Shown piece by piece: positions 16,407 to 26,734 of a stretch of 40,213 nucleotides of DNA. Numbering within the stretch: position 1 is the stretch's first letter; every line of letters begins with the position of its first letter. Origin of the DNA: an uncultured SAR116 cluster alpha proteobacterium (lineage in GTDB: Bacteria > Pseudomonadota > Alphaproteobacteria > Puniceispirillales > Marisalimonadaceae). The DNA lies in the NCBI GenBank assembly GCA_902616615.1, contig CACMTN010000013.1, forward strand, positions 1 to 40,213, written 5' to 3'. The notes under the pieces are model-generated. The model was not told the DNA's origin, made no database searches, and saw only the letters and a list, made by a program, of their open reading frames with translations. The position numbers and the translations under genes are program-made.

Positions 16407-17675
16407 TTAAACGGAATTTTTTATTTCTTTTGTTTTTTTCTCATGAACCAGGATTGGCTTTGTACCTTTTTTTACAACCTCTTCATTGATAACAACTTCA
16501 TTAATGTCAGGCTCAGAAGGCAACTCAAACATCGTATCCATAAGTATATTTTCAATTATAGAACGTAAACCTCTCGCTCCAGTCTTTAAGCTTATAGCTT
16601 TTTGCGCAATAGCTTTTAAAGCATTTGCCCTAAATTCTAGTTTGGTATTTTCCATTTCAAATAATTTTTGATATTGTTTTAGAAGAGCATTTTTTGGTTG
16701 CGTTAAAATTTCAACTAAGGCTTCCTCATCAAGATCTTCAAGTGAAGCAAGGACAGGCAGTCTTCCAATAAATTCAGGTATAAGTCCATATTTAACTAAA
16801 TCACCAGGTTCAACATCTTTAAGTATTTCAGACGAAGTTGTATCTTGGGAATTAATTATTTCTGCACCAAATCCTATTGAAGAGCCTTTGTTTCTATTTG
16901 CAATTAATTTGTCTAAACCTGCAAAAGCTCCACCACAAATAAAAAGTATGTTTGTAGTATCAACCTGAAGAAATTCTTGTTGTGGATGCTTTCTACCGCC
17001 TTGGGGTGGAACTGCTGCAATGGTACCTTCCATAATTTTAAGTAAAGCTTGCTGAACACCCTCTCCACTTACGTCTCTTGTAATAGAGGGATTTTCTGAC
17101 TTTCTAGAAATTTTATCAACCTCATCTATATAGACTATTCCCTTTTGAGCTCTTTCAACATTATAGTCAGAAGCTTGCAATAATTTTAATATAATGTTTT
17201 CAACATCCTCACCAACGTAGCCAGCTTCAGTAAGAGTTGTTGCGTCTGCCATAGTAAATGGTACGTCTAATATTTTTGCCAAAGTTTGTGCAAGTAAAGT
17301 TTTACCACAACCAGTAGGACCTACTAAAAGAATATTAGATTTTGAGATTTCTATATCATTCATATCTGTTGTATTAGCTAATCTTTTGTAATGATTATGA
17401 ACAGCTACCGAAAGAACTCTCTTTGCTTTTGTTTGACCAATTACATAGTCGTCGAGAATTTTGCATATTTCTGCGGGTGAAGGAATACCTTCTTTGCTTT
17501 TAGAAATAGAAGATTGGTGTTCCTCCTTAATTATATCCATACACAGTTCAACGCATTCATCACATATAAAAACTGTAGGTCCTGCAATTAGCTTTTTTAC
17601 CTCATGTTGACTTTTACCACAAAATGAACAGTACAAAGTTGTTTTGTTTTTTCCTTCGCTATTTTGTTCATCCAT
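16407..17675 (-). CDS. clpX: ClpX, ATPase and specificity subunit of ClpXP
   Basis: A 422-residue ClpX. The N-terminal zinc-binding domain has Cys16, Cys19, Cys38 and Cys41 (CSFC...CDEC). The AAA+ domain shows Walker [13 protein letters not shown] (about 117-128), the substrate-gripping pore loop GYVGED, Walker [10 protein letters not shown] and the RKH pore loop in GGRKHPQQ; the arginine-finger region [12 protein letters not shown] is at the C-terminal side. It unfolds tagged proteins and feeds them into ClpP; in alphaproteobacteria this includes CtrA turnover. The clpP gene lies 81 bases upstream on the same strand and lon 86 bases downstream, so each may also have its own promoter. Confidence 0.98.
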   Translation of the reverse strand: MDEQNSEGKNKTTLYCSFCGKSQHEVKKLIAGPTVFICDECVELCMDIIKEEHQSSISKSKEGIPSPAEICKILDDYVIGQTKAKRVLSVAVHNHYKRLANTTDMNDIEISKSNILLVGPTGCGKTLLAQTLAKILDVPFTMADATTLTEAGYVGEDVENIILKLLQASDYNVERAQKGIVYIDEVDKISRKSENPSITRDVSGEGVQQALLKIMEGTIAAVPPQGGRKHPQQEFLQVDTTNILFICGGAFAGLDKLIANRNKGSSIGFGAEIINSQDTTSSEILKDVEPGDLVKYGLIPEFIGRLPVLASLEDLDEEALVEILTQPKNALLKQYQKLFEMENTKLEFRANALKAIAQKAISLKTGARGLRSIIENILMDTMFELPSEPDINEVVINEEVVKKGTKPILVHEKKTKEIKNSV

Positions 17676-17756
17676 GATAACACCCCTAGATATTGTAATA
17701 TTTTATAATATTCTATAAGTTTATTTTAAAAAGCAATATAAATATAATAATTAGAT

Positions 17757-18395
17757 TTATTTAACACTCGGTCTTTTTTCAACCACTTCATCTATTAAAC
17801 CAATTTTAAGCGCATCTTCAGGAGAAAGAAAAGTATCTCTATCCATTAGTGCTTCAATTTCTGCAATTTTCTTGCCAGAATGTTTAACGTATATGCCATT
17901 TAATCTAGTTCTCAAGTTAATTATTTCTTTAGCATGAATTTCAATATCAGTTGCTTGGCCTTGAAAACCTCCAGATGGTTGATGTGTCATAATTCTTGCA
18001 TTTGGTAAGCAATACCTTTTGTTTTTTGCACCGGCGGTTAATAGTAACGATCCCATACTAGCTGCCTGACCTATACATACTGTTGAAACATCTGGCCTTA
18101 TATATTCCATTGTATCATATATTGATAGTCCTGAAGTAACAACTCCACCTGGAGAATTTATATACATAGATATGTCTTTTTTGGGATTTTCTGCTTCTAA
18201 AAATAGTAGTTGAGCACAGACTAAAGAAGCTAAATTATCATCAACTGGACCAACAAGAAAAATGATCCTTTCCTTTAATAGCCTTGAATAAATATCATAT
18301 GACCTTTCACCTCGGCTTGTTTGCTCTACTACCATTGGAACAAGTGCACCAATTTCATTAACCGAACAAATTGAATTATAATTTTTATCGATCAT
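17757..18395 (-). CDS. clpP: ClpP, proteolytic subunit
   Basis: A 212-residue serine peptidase of standard length. The catalytic triad is readable: Ser113 in [11 protein letters not shown], His138 in MTHQPSGG and Asp187 in [11 protein letters not shown]. The N-terminal [20 protein letters not shown] is typical, and its first residues may form the processed propeptide and axial loops. ClpP forms a tetradecameric chamber with ClpX (or ClpA) caps. It follows tig by 37 bases and precedes clpX by 81. The classic tig-clpP-clpX order supports orthology. GGAG lies upstream of the ATG. Nothing is odd. Confidence 0.98.
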   Translation of the reverse strand: MIDKNYNSICSVNEIGALVPMVVEQTSRGERSYDIYSRLLKERIIFLVGPVDDNLASLVCAQLLFLEAENPKKDISMYINSPGGVVTSGLSIYDTMEYIRPDVSTVCIGQAASMGSLLLTAGAKNKRYCLPNARIMTHQPSGGFQGQATDIEIHAKEIINLRTRLNGIYVKHSGKKIAEIEALMDRDTFLSPEDALKIGLIDEVVEKRPSVK

Positions 18396-18432
18396 ATTTT
18401 GGACTCCTCAATTAAAACTTATTTTCTTTAGA

Positions 18433-19866
18433 TTACGATTTCTTTGATACATTTTTTGTTATTTTTTTTGGTTTATTTTTCTGAACAACTTTATTGGATT
18501 TTTTTGCTTTCGCTGCCTCTTTTTTTAAATCTATTTCATCTTGTTTATAAAGTTCTTCAACTGACACTGTTTTTTCATTAACATTCGCTAACTCTAAAAC
18601 AAAGTCTATGATTTTATCTTCGAATATTGGACCTGAAAGTTGTTGTTGAGCTTCAGGATTTTGCTTAAAATAATCCATTATTTGCTTTTCTTGCCCTGGA
18701 TATTTTTGAATTTCTCTCATCATGGCATTTCTTGTATCTTCTTCTTCTACTTTAATATTATTCTTTCTACCTATTTCTGAGAGTAACAAACCTAACCTAA
18801 CCCTTCTTTTTGCTATTTCAATTGCATCTAATTTTTCTTCTTTTGACATTCCTTTATCTGGGTCCAGATCTGTTTTTTCACTTTTATCTGAATCTGGTTT
18901 TGAATTGGGATTCATAGCCTTACAAATATTATTATACTCTTCTTTTTCTAAAGTTTCTGGTAGGTCAAAAGATACTAGATCAGCTAATTTGTCTAATATC
19001 TGTCTTTTTGCCTTATCTCGACTTTGTTGCTGATGCTGCTTTGTGATTTGCTCTGAAACAGCTTTTTTTAATGCCTCTAAATTATTCATACCTAATGTTT
19101 TTGCAAATTCATCATTTACTTTAACTTTGTCATCTTCTTTAATTTCAATAACTTTTGTTTCAAAAATGGCATCTTTGCCTGCCAAAGTCTTAGCCTGATA
19201 ATCTTTTGGGAAAGTAACTTCAACTTTTGAAGTTTTTCCTTTTTCAGATCCAATTAATGCATCTTCAAACCCAGGTATAAAAGTATTTGAGCCTAGTTTT
19301 AAATTGTGACCTTTAGCTTCCCCACCTTCAAATGGTTCTCCATCAACTTTACCAATAAAATCAATTACAAGAGTATCACCTTTTTTTGCAGGCCTATCTT
19401 TTTTTATTTCTCTTGTACCGACATTTTCCTTAGCAATTTTTTCAACCGCATCATTAACATCTTTTTCACTAACTTTAACCACTGGTCTGGTAATATTTAA
19501 AGATGATAAGTCTGGTATTTCAAAATCAGGCATTATTTCAACCAAAAGCTTTGCCTTTAAATCTTTACCATCTTCAAATGATACTATTTCTATTTTGGGT
19601 TGAGAGGATGGTGTTAATTTATTTTTTTCCATTGTATCTTTAGTAGCAGTATCAACTGATTCTCTTACAACTTCACCAAGAATTTGTTTTCCAAATCTGT
19701 TTTTAACAACTGAAACAGGAACTTTTCCAGGTCTAAAACCTGGAAGATTAGCCTCTTTAGCAATACTCTCTAGCTTTTGATCAACTGATTTTTCAATTTC
19801 TTTTTTAGTTATTATAACTTCAAATTCTCGTTTTAGACCTTCTGATAAAGTTTGCTTAACAGCCAT
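18433..19866 (-). CDS. tig: Trigger factor, ribosome-associated chaperone
   Basis: A 477-residue protein with the ribosome-binding domain carrying GFRPGKVP (around residue 40), an FKBP-type prolyl isomerase domain in the middle (DTLVIDFIGKVDGEPFEGGEA), and a helical C-terminal chaperone domain. The end is a Lys-rich extension (KEAAKAKKSNK and more Lys), longer than in E. coli trigger factor (432 residues). The frame is open 40 codons further upstream, but those codons overlap tRNA-Leu; the start is set at the ATG at 19866 (MAVKQTLSEG), with AGAGG ten bases before it. It binds nascent chains at the ribosome exit and is first in the tig-clpP-clpX order. No terminator separates it from the tRNA-Leu 41 bases upstream, so co-transcription with the tRNA is possible. 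Confidence 0.95.
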   Translation of the reverse strand: MAVKQTLSEGLKREFEVIITKKEIEKSVDQKLESIAKEANLPGFRPGKVPVSVVKNRFGKQILGEVVRESVDTATKDTMEKNKLTPSSQPKIEIVSFEDGKDLKAKLLVEIMPDFEIPDLSSLNITRPVVKVSEKDVNDAVEKIAKENVGTREIKKDRPAKKGDTLVIDFIGKVDGEPFEGGEAKGHNLKLGSNTFIPGFEDALIGSEKGKTSKVEVTFPKDYQAKTLAGKDAIFETKVIEIKEDDKVKVNDEFAKTLGMNNLEALKKAVSEQITKQHQQQSRDKAKRQILDKLADLVSFDLPETLEKEEYNNICKAMNPNSKPDSDKSEKTDLDPDKGMSKEEKLDAIEIAKRRVRLGLLLSEIGRKNNIKVEEEDTRNAMMREIQKYPGQEKQIMDYFKQNPEAQQQLSGPIFEDKIIDFVLELANVNEKTVSVEELYKQDEIDLKKEAAKAKKSNKVVQKNKPKKITKNVSKKS

Positions 19867-19907
19867 TTTGATTATACCTCTTAAAACTAAAGTCTTTAAA
19901 AATTTTA

Positions 19908-19992
19908 TGGTGCGGGCGAAGGGACTTGAACCCCCACACCTTTCGATACAAGAACCTAAATCTTGCGCGTCTACCAGTTCCGCCACGCCCGC
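19908..19992 (-). tRNA. tRNA-Leu (TAG)
   Basis: An 85-nt class II tRNA: acceptor GCGGGCG with CGCCCGC, D-arm beginning TGGCGGAACTGGTAGACGC, anticodon loop TTTAGGT between CAAGA and TCTTG (anticodon TAG, reading CTN leucine codons), a long variable arm, T-loop TTCAAGT, discriminator A and encoded CCA. It lies just upstream of tig on the same strand. Confidence 0.95.
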
Positions 19993-20070
19993 TCATAATT
20001 GTTTAAAACAATTACCAAATAGCTAACTTAGGAAAGGCCAAAGGTCAAGTTAGAATAACTAAAATTAGAA

Positions 20071-20148
20071 TGGGGCGAGTGACCGGCTTCGAACCGGCGA
20101 CCTCAGGTACCACAAACCCGCGCTCTAACCAACTGAGCTACACCCGCC
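20071..20148 (-). tRNA. tRNA-His (GTG) with encoded G-1
   Basis: A cloverleaf with acceptor GCGGGTG paired to CACTCGC, anticodon loop TTGTGGT (anticodon GTG), T-loop TTCGAAG and encoded CCA. The base before G1 is a G and the discriminator (position 73) is C, so the canonical bacterial histidine identity pair G-1:C73 is present in the gene. The feature is given from G-1 (20148) to the last A of CCA (20071). Confidence 0.95.
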
Positions 20149-20258
20149 ATATTTGCTTTAACCATAAATACTTTAATTAATTGAATTAATAAAATGTTTA
20201 TTTTAGATTAAGTTAAGTATAAGTATTTAATAAATTAAAATTAATCAAGGTTTATTAA

Positions 20259-21434
20259 ATGAAAACAAATTATGATTTAGCATCTAGAAATAATAATCTT
20301 GGAACTGAAACAGCTTTCAGTGTATTAGCTAAAGCAAATAAGCTGGCATCTGAAGGTCGAGATATAATTAATCTAGGAATTGGTCAACCAGACTTTAAAA
20401 CACCTGAAAATATTGTTGATGCTGGTATTAAAGCTCTTAAAGAAGGACATCACGGTTATACACAATCAACAGGTATACCTAATCTTAGAGAAGCCGTCTC
20501 AAATGATATTGAAAGAAGACATAATCAATACATCTCACCAGAAAATATTTTAATTGTTCCAGGAGGTAAAGTAATAATATTTTTTTCAGCTATGTTAATG
20601 GGAGAAAATGGCAAAGAAATTTTATACCCTAATCCAGGTTTTCCGATTTATGAGTCTGCAATAAATTATTCAGGTGCAAAATCTGTTCCCTATCAATTAA
20701 GTGAAGATAAAGGCTTTTCATTTTCAACTGAAGATATACTTAGTAAGATAAGCAAAAATACTAGTTTAATAATTATTAATAGTCCTGCAAATCCAACTGG
20801 GGGAGTTGTTCCAAAAAGCGAACTTGAAAAGCTAGTAAAAGGTCTAGAAAAATTTCCAGATGTAGTTTTAATGAGTGATGAAATTTATGATCAGTTTTGT
20901 TTTGGTGAAAATAATTTTACTTCTATGTTAATGTATCCAGAAATTAGAGAAAGACTGATAATTCTAAATGGATGGTCTAAAACATATGCTATGACTGGAT
21001 GGCGCTTAGGTTATGGCATTTTTCCAAACAAATTATATGAAAAAGCTGAGAAACTTGCTGTAAATATTCATTCATGTGTTAATGCTAGTGCGCAATATGC
21101 AGCGTTGGAAGCATTAAATGGCTCTCAAAAATGTGTTTTAGAAATGAATAATCATTTTAAAAGACGTGCTAATCTGATGTATAAAAAATTAAATGAAATT
21201 AAAGGGTTTTCATGTCAAAAACCAAATGGAGCATTTTATTGTTTTCCAAACATAATGAAAACTGGTTACAACTCTTCAGAAATTCAAAACTTATTGTTAG
21301 ATAATTTGGGAGTAGCTACTGTGGCAGGTACGTCATTTGGAAAATTTGGTGAAGGTTATTTAAGGCTATCTTGTGCCAATTCAGACACTGCAATTGAAGA
21401 AGCACTTTCAAGAATAAAAGAATTTTTTAATTAA
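20259..21434 (+). CDS. aspC: Class I aminotransferase, aspartate aminotransferase-like
   Basis: A 391-residue fold-type I aminotransferase. It shows INLGIGQPDFKTPENI near the N-terminus, HHGYTQSTGIPNLREAV (about 64-80), the Asn/Pro stretch INSPANPTGG (173-182), Asp207 in MSDEIYDQF and the PLP Schiff-base Lys241 in GWSKTYAMTGWRLGYG, with a C-terminal Arg in YLRLSCANS for the substrate alpha-carboxylate. The motifs fit the subgroup I-gamma aspartate/prephenate aminotransferases common in Alphaproteobacteria; the substrate could also be another amino acid. AAGG lies eight bases before the ATG. It is followed 106 bases later by glnB; the AT-rich hairpin at its stop and the gap suggest separate transcription. 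Confidence 0.85.
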   Translation: MKTNYDLASRNNNLGTETAFSVLAKANKLASEGRDIINLGIGQPDFKTPENIVDAGIKALKEGHHGYTQSTGIPNLREAVSNDIERRHNQYISPENILIVPGGKVIIFFSAMLMGENGKEILYPNPGFPIYESAINYSGAKSVPYQLSEDKGFSFSTEDILSKISKNTSLIIINSPANPTGGVVPKSELEKLVKGLEKFPDVVLMSDEIYDQFCFGENNFTSMLMYPEIRERLIILNGWSKTYAMTGWRLGYGIFPNKLYEKAEKLAVNIHSCVNASAQYAALEALNGSQKCVLEMNNHFKRRANLMYKKLNEIKGFSCQKPNGAFYCFPNIMKTGYNSSEIQNLLLDNLGVATVAGTSFGKFGEGYLRLSCANSDTAIEEALSRIKEFFN

Positions 21435-21454
21435 AAATTATGCTTAATTTTTAA
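21431..21454 (+). terminator. Weak AT-only hairpin at the end of the aspC-like gene
   Basis: A perfect ten-base inverted repeat made only of A and T (TTAAAAATTA, loop TGCT, TAATTTTTAA) that includes the stop codon of the preceding gene. The stem would be weak and is followed by a T-rich but interrupted tract, so termination is only a possibility. Confidence 0.4.
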
Positions 21455-21540
21455 TCAATTTATTTTATTCTCAGATATATTATAAAAATTATTTGTTAAT
21501 TATTTAATAATATATATGTATCAGCATAGGGATGATATAA

Positions 21541-21879
<339 letters not shown>

Positions 21880-21901
21880 AATTATTTAATGGAGTAACAA
21901 C

Positions 21902-23311
21902 ATGTCAGATGCAAAAAAAATCATGGAGACAATAAAGGAAAAGGAAATACAATTCGTAGATTTACGATTTACCGATCCAAGAGGTAAGATGCAACACTTA
22001 TCTCAACATGTTAGCACAATTGATGAAAAATCTCTTTCTGATGGCTTTATGTTTGATGGATCTTCTATTGCTGGATGGAAAGCCATTAATGAATCTGATA
22101 TGAAATTAATGCCTGATTGCAACAGATCAATTGTTGATCCATTTTTTTCTCAACCTACGCTTTCTATATTTTGTGATGTACTTGATCCAATTTCAGGTAA
22201 ACCTTACGAAAGAGATCCAAGATCTACAGCTAAACAAGCTTTAGAATATATGAATTCGATCGGAGTTGGTGACACTGCTTACTTTGGACCAGAACCTGAA
22301 TTCTTTGTTTTTGATGACGTTAAATTTGAAGATGAAATGAATTCATCTTTTTACAAAATTAACTCTACAGAAGGCCCATACAATTCAGGTAGTGACTTTG
22401 AAGAAGGAAATATGGGTCATAGACCTGGTGTCAAAGGAGGATATTTCCCAGTTCCTCCAGTTGACTCTGCTCAGGACTTAAGAAGTGAGATGGTTTTATC
22501 ACTAGTTGATATGGGTGTGGATATGGAAAAACATCATCACGAAGTCGCTCCTTCACAACATGAACTAGGGATGAAGTTTGGAACTTTAATTGATACAGCC
22601 GACAATGTTCAGTTATACAAGTATGCCGTTCAAAACGTAGCTCATTCATTTGGTCAAACAGCCACATTTATGCCAAAACCTGTTGCTGGAGACAATGGAA
22701 CCGGTATGCATACCCACCAATCAATTTGGAAATCTGGAAAACCCTTGTTCGCCGGTGATAAATATGCCCAACTTTCTGAAACATGTCTTTATTATATTGG
22801 TGGTATTATAAAACATGCAAAAGCATTGAATGCATTTACTAATCCTTCGACTAATTCATACAAAAGACTAATTCCTGGTTTTGAAGCACCTGTGATATTA
22901 GCATATTCTGCCAGAAACAGATCTGCTTCATGTAGAATTCCTTTTACTGATAGTCCTAATGGTAAAAGAGTTGAAGTAAGATTTCCTGATGCAACCGCTA
23001 ATCCCTATTTAGCATTTTCAGCTATGTTAATGGCAGGCTTAGACGGTATACAAAATAAAATTGATCCTGGTGATGCTATGGACCAAGATTTATATGAATT
23101 GCCTGCAAGCGAACTTGCTAATATCCCCACAGTTTGCGGATCACTTAGAGAGGCACTAGATGCATTGTCTGGTGATATGTCTTTCTTAACTAAAGGTAAT
23201 GTTTTTACTGAAGATCAAATTGAAGCATATATTGATCTAAAAATGGAAGAAGTTGTTCAATTTGAACATTCTCCACATCCAGTTGAATTTAAAATGTACT
23301 ATTCTAGCTAA
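21902..23311 (+). CDS. glnA: Glutamine synthetase type I
   Basis: A 469-residue GSI of typical length. It has the [12 protein letters not shown] loop (about 50-61), [10 protein letters not shown] for metal binding, [13 protein letters not shown], the ATP/substrate loop [10 protein letters not shown] (around 260-270), and NRSASCRIP containing the active-site arginines. The regulatory adenylylation site is Tyr398 in DQDLYELP, so GlnE-type control is expected. It condenses glutamate and ammonia to glutamine as a cytoplasmic dodecamer. GGAG lies close before the ATG. It is the second gene of glnBA and ends in a strong intrinsic terminator. High expression and PII-linked control are expected from the context. 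Confidence 0.98.
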   Translation: MSDAKKIMETIKEKEIQFVDLRFTDPRGKMQHLSQHVSTIDEKSLSDGFMFDGSSIAGWKAINESDMKLMPDCNRSIVDPFFSQPTLSIFCDVLDPISGKPYERDPRSTAKQALEYMNSIGVGDTAYFGPEPEFFVFDDVKFEDEMNSSFYKINSTEGPYNSGSDFEEGNMGHRPGVKGGYFPVPPVDSAQDLRSEMVLSLVDMGVDMEKHHHEVAPSQHELGMKFGTLIDTADNVQLYKYAVQNVAHSFGQTATFMPKPVAGDNGTGMHTHQSIWKSGKPLFAGDKYAQLSETCLYYIGGIIKHAKALNAFTNPSTNSYKRLIPGFEAPVILAYSARNRSASCRIPFTDSPNGKRVEVRFPDATANPYLAFSAMLMAGLDGIQNKIDPGDAMDQDLYELPASELANIPTVCGSLREALDALSGDMSFLTKGNVFTEDQIEAYIDLKMEEVVQFEHSPHPVEFKMYYSS

Positions 23312-23327
23312 TTCCCATCAAATCTGT

Positions 23328-23358
23328 AAAAAAACCCAACTTCGAGTTGGGTTTTTTT
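23328..23358 (+). terminator. Rho-independent terminator of glnBA
   Basis: A perfect hairpin, CCCAACT (23335-23341) with AGTTGGG (23345-23351) around a TCG loop, flanked by seven A on the left and seven T on the right. It lies 16 bases after the glnA stop. The flanking runs make it symmetrical, but there is no opposing gene here that needs it. Confidence 0.95.
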
Positions 23359-23389
23359 ATTTGAAAATTATCAAAATATTGCTAAATAT

Positions 23390-23398
23390 TGTTATAAT
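23390..23398 (+). promoter_or_regulatory. Extended -10 promoter candidate for parE
   Basis: TGTTATAAT, an extended -10 (TG-N-TATAAT) with a perfect -10 hexamer, ends 37 bases before the parE ATG and lies just after the glnA terminator. No good -35 is seen at the usual spacing, as is common for extended -10 promoters. The ATG itself has no clear Shine-Dalgarno. Confidence 0.5.
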
Positions 23399-23435
23399 TA
23401 TTTTTTTATACACAAAATAAAGTAAATTAACTTAT

Positions 23436-25394
23436 ATGAAAAAAAATTTATTGGATAATTATAATGCTTCTGAAATTGAAATTTTAGAGGGATTAGAGCC
23501 TGTTCGTCATAGACCAGGTATGTATATTGGTGGCACTGACAATAATGCCTTACATCATCTTGCAACTGAAATAATTGATAATTCAATGGATGAGGTGGTT
23601 GCTAAACACGCTACTACGATAGATGTAAATCTAATAAGTGATAATACAATAATTGTTTCAGATAATGGTAGAGGTATACCTGTAGATAATCATCCTAAAT
23701 ATAAAAACAAATCAGCTTTAGAAATTATAATGACGACACTTCATTCTGGTGGGAAATTTACAAATAAAAATTATACAACATCAGGAGGATTACATGGCGT
23801 TGGTGCTTCCGTTGTTAATGCTCTTTCTTCATTCATGAAAGTAGAAGTTATACGTGATGGATACTTATATGTTCAAAAATTCTCTCGAGGATTACCAACT
23901 ACACCACTTACAAAAAAAGATAAAATAAAGAAAAATAATGGAACATCAATTACTTTCAAACCTGATAGTGAAATATTTGGTGAAAATAATTTATTTAATC
24001 CAATTAAAATCTTTAATATGTTAGAAAATAAAGCTTATCTTTTCAAAGGAGTGCAAATCAATTGGAAATGTGATGAGTCACTTTTAAAAAAAAATAATAC
24101 AATACCATCTTCTAAAAAATTTTGCTATATCAATGGAATTTTAGATTATATGAAACAAAAAACTTCTTCAATTCCATTTTTTACCTCTTCTTTATTTCAT
24201 GGAAATGTTAAAATTGATAATGAAACAGTTGAATGGGTTGTAAGTTGGTTAGCTGATCATGAAACTGGTTTTATTGAAACTTTTTGCAACACTGTTCATA
24301 CCCCACTTGGAGGAACACATGAAACTGGTTTAAGGTTAGCGATGACAAAAGGTATAAAAAATTTTGCAGAGTTAAGAGGTTTTAAAAAAGCTAATGAAAT
24401 TTTATATGACGATTTAATGGTTTCCACAGGATCAATTTTATCAGTTTTTATTAAAGAACCACAATTCCAAGGCCAAACAAAAGAAAAACTGGTTAATACT
24501 TTTACCACAAAAATTGTAGAAACAGCTATCAAAGATAGATTTGAGACTTGGTTATCAAACTTCAAAGAAGTAGGTCAAGATTTATTAAATAGAACTATAA
24601 ATAATTACGAAGAAAGAAAAAGAAAAAAGAAAGAAAAAGAGATTTCACGTAAAACTATTTCAAAAAAAGTACGTTTACCTGGAAAGTTAGCTGATTGTTC
24701 AAATGATAGTTTTGAAGAGTCTGAATTGTTCATAGTTGAGGGTGATAGCGCAGGAGGATCTGCAAAACAAGCCAGAGAAAGAACAACCCAAGCTGTATTA
24801 CCTCTAAAGGGTAAAATATTAAATGTAGCTAGTGCTACAAGCGAAAAAATGTCACAAAATCAAGAAATTAATGACTTAAAACAAGCTATAGGACTAGATC
24901 ATAGTAAATCTAAGAGTATTGATAACCTTAGATATAACAAAATAATAATTATGACGGATGCAGATGTTGATGGAGCTCACATTGCAGCTTTACTATTAAC
25001 CTTTTTTTACAACAATTATCCAGAAATCATTGAAAAAGGACATTTATATATAGCTCAACCACCTTTGTATAGAATTACTTTTAATGACCAATACTTTTAT
25101 GCTCAAACCGAAGAAAATAAAAATAAAATTATAAAAGAGAAATTCAATGGTAAAGGATTAATTAGTCGTTTTAAAGGGTTAGGTGAGATGCCACCAGCCC
25201 AGTTAAAAGAGACAACTATGTCGCCAAAAACAAGAAAATTGCTTAAGGTTACCATTCCTGAAAGAGATATTAATGAGGCTGACAAAAGAAGAGAAGTTGA
25301 CAATTTAGTAAATATTCTTATGGGAAAAAAACCAGAGCTTAGATTTAAGTATATTCAAGAAAATGCTAGTAGTATAAGTGAGTTTGATATTTAA
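23436..25394 (+). CDS. parE: DNA topoisomerase IV subunit B
   Basis: A 652-residue type IIA topoisomerase ATPase subunit. The GHKL ATPase domain shows EPVRHRPGMYIG, the Mg-binding Asn in HLATEIIDNSMDEV and DNGRGIPVD, and the ATP lid GGLHGVGASVVNAL. The Toprim domain has EGDSAGGSAKQAR (about 430) and the acidic triad in DADVDGAHI. The C-terminal GLGEMPPAQLKETTM is typical. The wording of the N-terminal motifs and the length, without the GyrB insert, favour ParE over GyrB. It decatenates daughter chromosomes together with ParC, which is not in this window. It is monocistronic or followed by the DEAD-box gene after a 74-base gap without a terminator. Confidence 0.93.
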   Translation: MKKNLLDNYNASEIEILEGLEPVRHRPGMYIGGTDNNALHHLATEIIDNSMDEVVAKHATTIDVNLISDNTIIVSDNGRGIPVDNHPKYKNKSALEIIMTTLHSGGKFTNKNYTTSGGLHGVGASVVNALSSFMKVEVIRDGYLYVQKFSRGLPTTPLTKKDKIKKNNGTSITFKPDSEIFGENNLFNPIKIFNMLENKAYLFKGVQINWKCDESLLKKNNTIPSSKKFCYINGILDYMKQKTSSIPFFTSSLFHGNVKIDNETVEWVVSWLADHETGFIETFCNTVHTPLGGTHETGLRLAMTKGIKNFAELRGFKKANEILYDDLMVSTGSILSVFIKEPQFQGQTKEKLVNTFTTKIVETAIKDRFETWLSNFKEVGQDLLNRTINNYEERKRKKKEKEISRKTISKKVRLPGKLADCSNDSFEESELFIVEGDSAGGSAKQARERTTQAVLPLKGKILNVASATSEKMSQNQEINDLKQAIGLDHSKSKSIDNLRYNKIIIMTDADVDGAHIAALLLTFFYNNYPEIIEKGHLYIAQPPLYRITFNDQYFYAQTEENKNKIIKEKFNGKGLISRFKGLGEMPPAQLKETTMSPKTRKLLKVTIPERDINEADKRREVDNLVNILMGKKPELRFKYIQENASSISEFDI

Positions 25395-25468
25395 ATTTCA
25401 GAATTCAATAGATTATTCGTACTTTTTTAATAACATTAAAAACATAAAATTTATATGAGGTCATAATT

Positions 25469-26734
25469 GTGAAATTCAAAGATCTAGGTTTGTGTAAAGA
25501 AATTTTGTTATCTATTAATAACATTGGATATAAAGAACCAACTGAAATTCAAAAAAAAGCTATACCAAACATTTTGATGGGAAGGGATATTTTGGGCTGC
25601 GCACAAACAGGTACAGGTAAAACTGGATCATTTATTATGCCCTTGATTGAGATTTTAAATTCTGGAAAATCTAAATCTAGAATGCCACGTTCTCTAGTTC
25701 TAGCTCCAACTAGGGAATTAGCGATGCAAGTGTCTGAAGAGTTTAATAAAATAAATAAATATCTAAAACTTCAAATGGTATTGTTGATTGGAGGAATATC
25801 ATTTGCAGAACAAAAAAATAAATTAGAAAAAGGTGTAGATGTATTAATTGCAACACCTGGTAGACTTTTAGACCATATAGAACGAGGTAAAGTTATAATA
25901 AAAGATGTGAAATTACTTGTCATTGATGAAGCAGATAGAATGTTAGATATGGGTTTCATTCCTGATGTAATTAAAATTAACAAACTACTACCTAAAATAA
26001 GACAAACATTATTTTTCTCTGCGACTCTCTCAAATGAAATAAGGAATATAGGTAAGGATTTATTAATTAATCCTAAGGAAATCTCTATAAACCCATATTC
26101 TTCAACATCAAAAAACATAGATAGTACTTTTATTAAAACAAGTTGTAATGTTAAAATGAATGATCTAAAAAAATTACTATGTATTGATCTTATAAGAAGT
26201 GCTGTGATTTTTTGTAATAGGAAAGCTGATATTGAAAAAGTTAGTAAATTCTTAAAAAAATATAATTATAAAACAGTTTCTCTTCATGGAGATATGCAAC
26301 AAAATTTAAGAATTAAGTCTCTTGAAATGTTTAAAGACAAATCAGCTAAAATACTTATCGCCTCTGATGTGGCTGCAAGAGGTATTGATATAGATGGATT
26401 AAGCCATGTCTTTAACTATGACGTCCCCAACAATCCGGAAGATTATGTTCATCGTATCGGGCGAACTGGAAGAGCAGGAAAACAAGGTAAAGCATATACA
26501 CTTTTCGATGATAATGACAATAAAACGATTACATTAATAGAAAAATTTATAAAGAAAAAAGTAAATAAAACAACCCTCGAAAAAATAATTCTTTCTCTAA
26601 ATTCCAAAAATCAAAACTCTAATCTAATTAAACAAAAAAATAAAAAAAAACCTAAACCAATTCTCTTGCCTGAGGAAAATTATTTAAATTTTAAGGAAAG
26701 TGGTAAAATTCCAGACTTTTTAAAAATAAAATAA
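25469..26734 (+). CDS. DEAD-box ATP-dependent RNA helicase, RhlE-like
   Basis: A 421-residue DEAD-box helicase. It contains the Q-motif around EPTEIQKKAIP (23-33), motif I AQTGTGKTGS (45-54, Lys51), PTREL, GG, TPGR, motif II DEAD (153-156), motif III SAT, and in the second RecA domain ARGIDIDG and motif VI HRIGRTGRAG. The tail is short and Lys-rich, giving basic RNA affinity. It most resembles the RhlE group, which remodels rRNA or mRNA; the exact paralogue is uncertain. The start is a GTG at 25469, eight bases after an AGG; no ATG fits in frame. The stop codon abuts the stop of the convergent pepN with no base between. Confidence 0.9.
   Translation: MKFKDLGLCKEILLSINNIGYKEPTEIQKKAIPNILMGRDILGCAQTGTGKTGSFIMPLIEILNSGKSKSRMPRSLVLAPTRELAMQVSEEFNKINKYLKLQMVLLIGGISFAEQKNKLEKGVDVLIATPGRLLDHIERGKVIIKDVKLLVIDEADRMLDMGFIPDVIKINKLLPKIRQTLFFSATLSNEIRNIGKDLLINPKEISINPYSSTSKNIDSTFIKTSCNVKMNDLKKLLCIDLIRSAVIFCNRKADIEKVSKFLKKYNYKTVSLHGDMQQNLRIKSLEMFKDKSAKILIASDVAARGIDIDGLSHVFNYDVPNNPEDYVHRIGRTGRAGKQGKAYTLFDDNDNKTITLIEKFIKKKVNKTTLEKIILSLNSKNQNSNLIKQKNKKKPKPILLPEENYLNFKESGKIPDFLKIK

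Noticed and set aside
19867-19986. 40-codon N-terminal extension of trigger factor
   Set aside because: It runs through tRNA-Leu; trigger factor proteins begin at the MAVKQ-type start, which has an AGAGG upstream.
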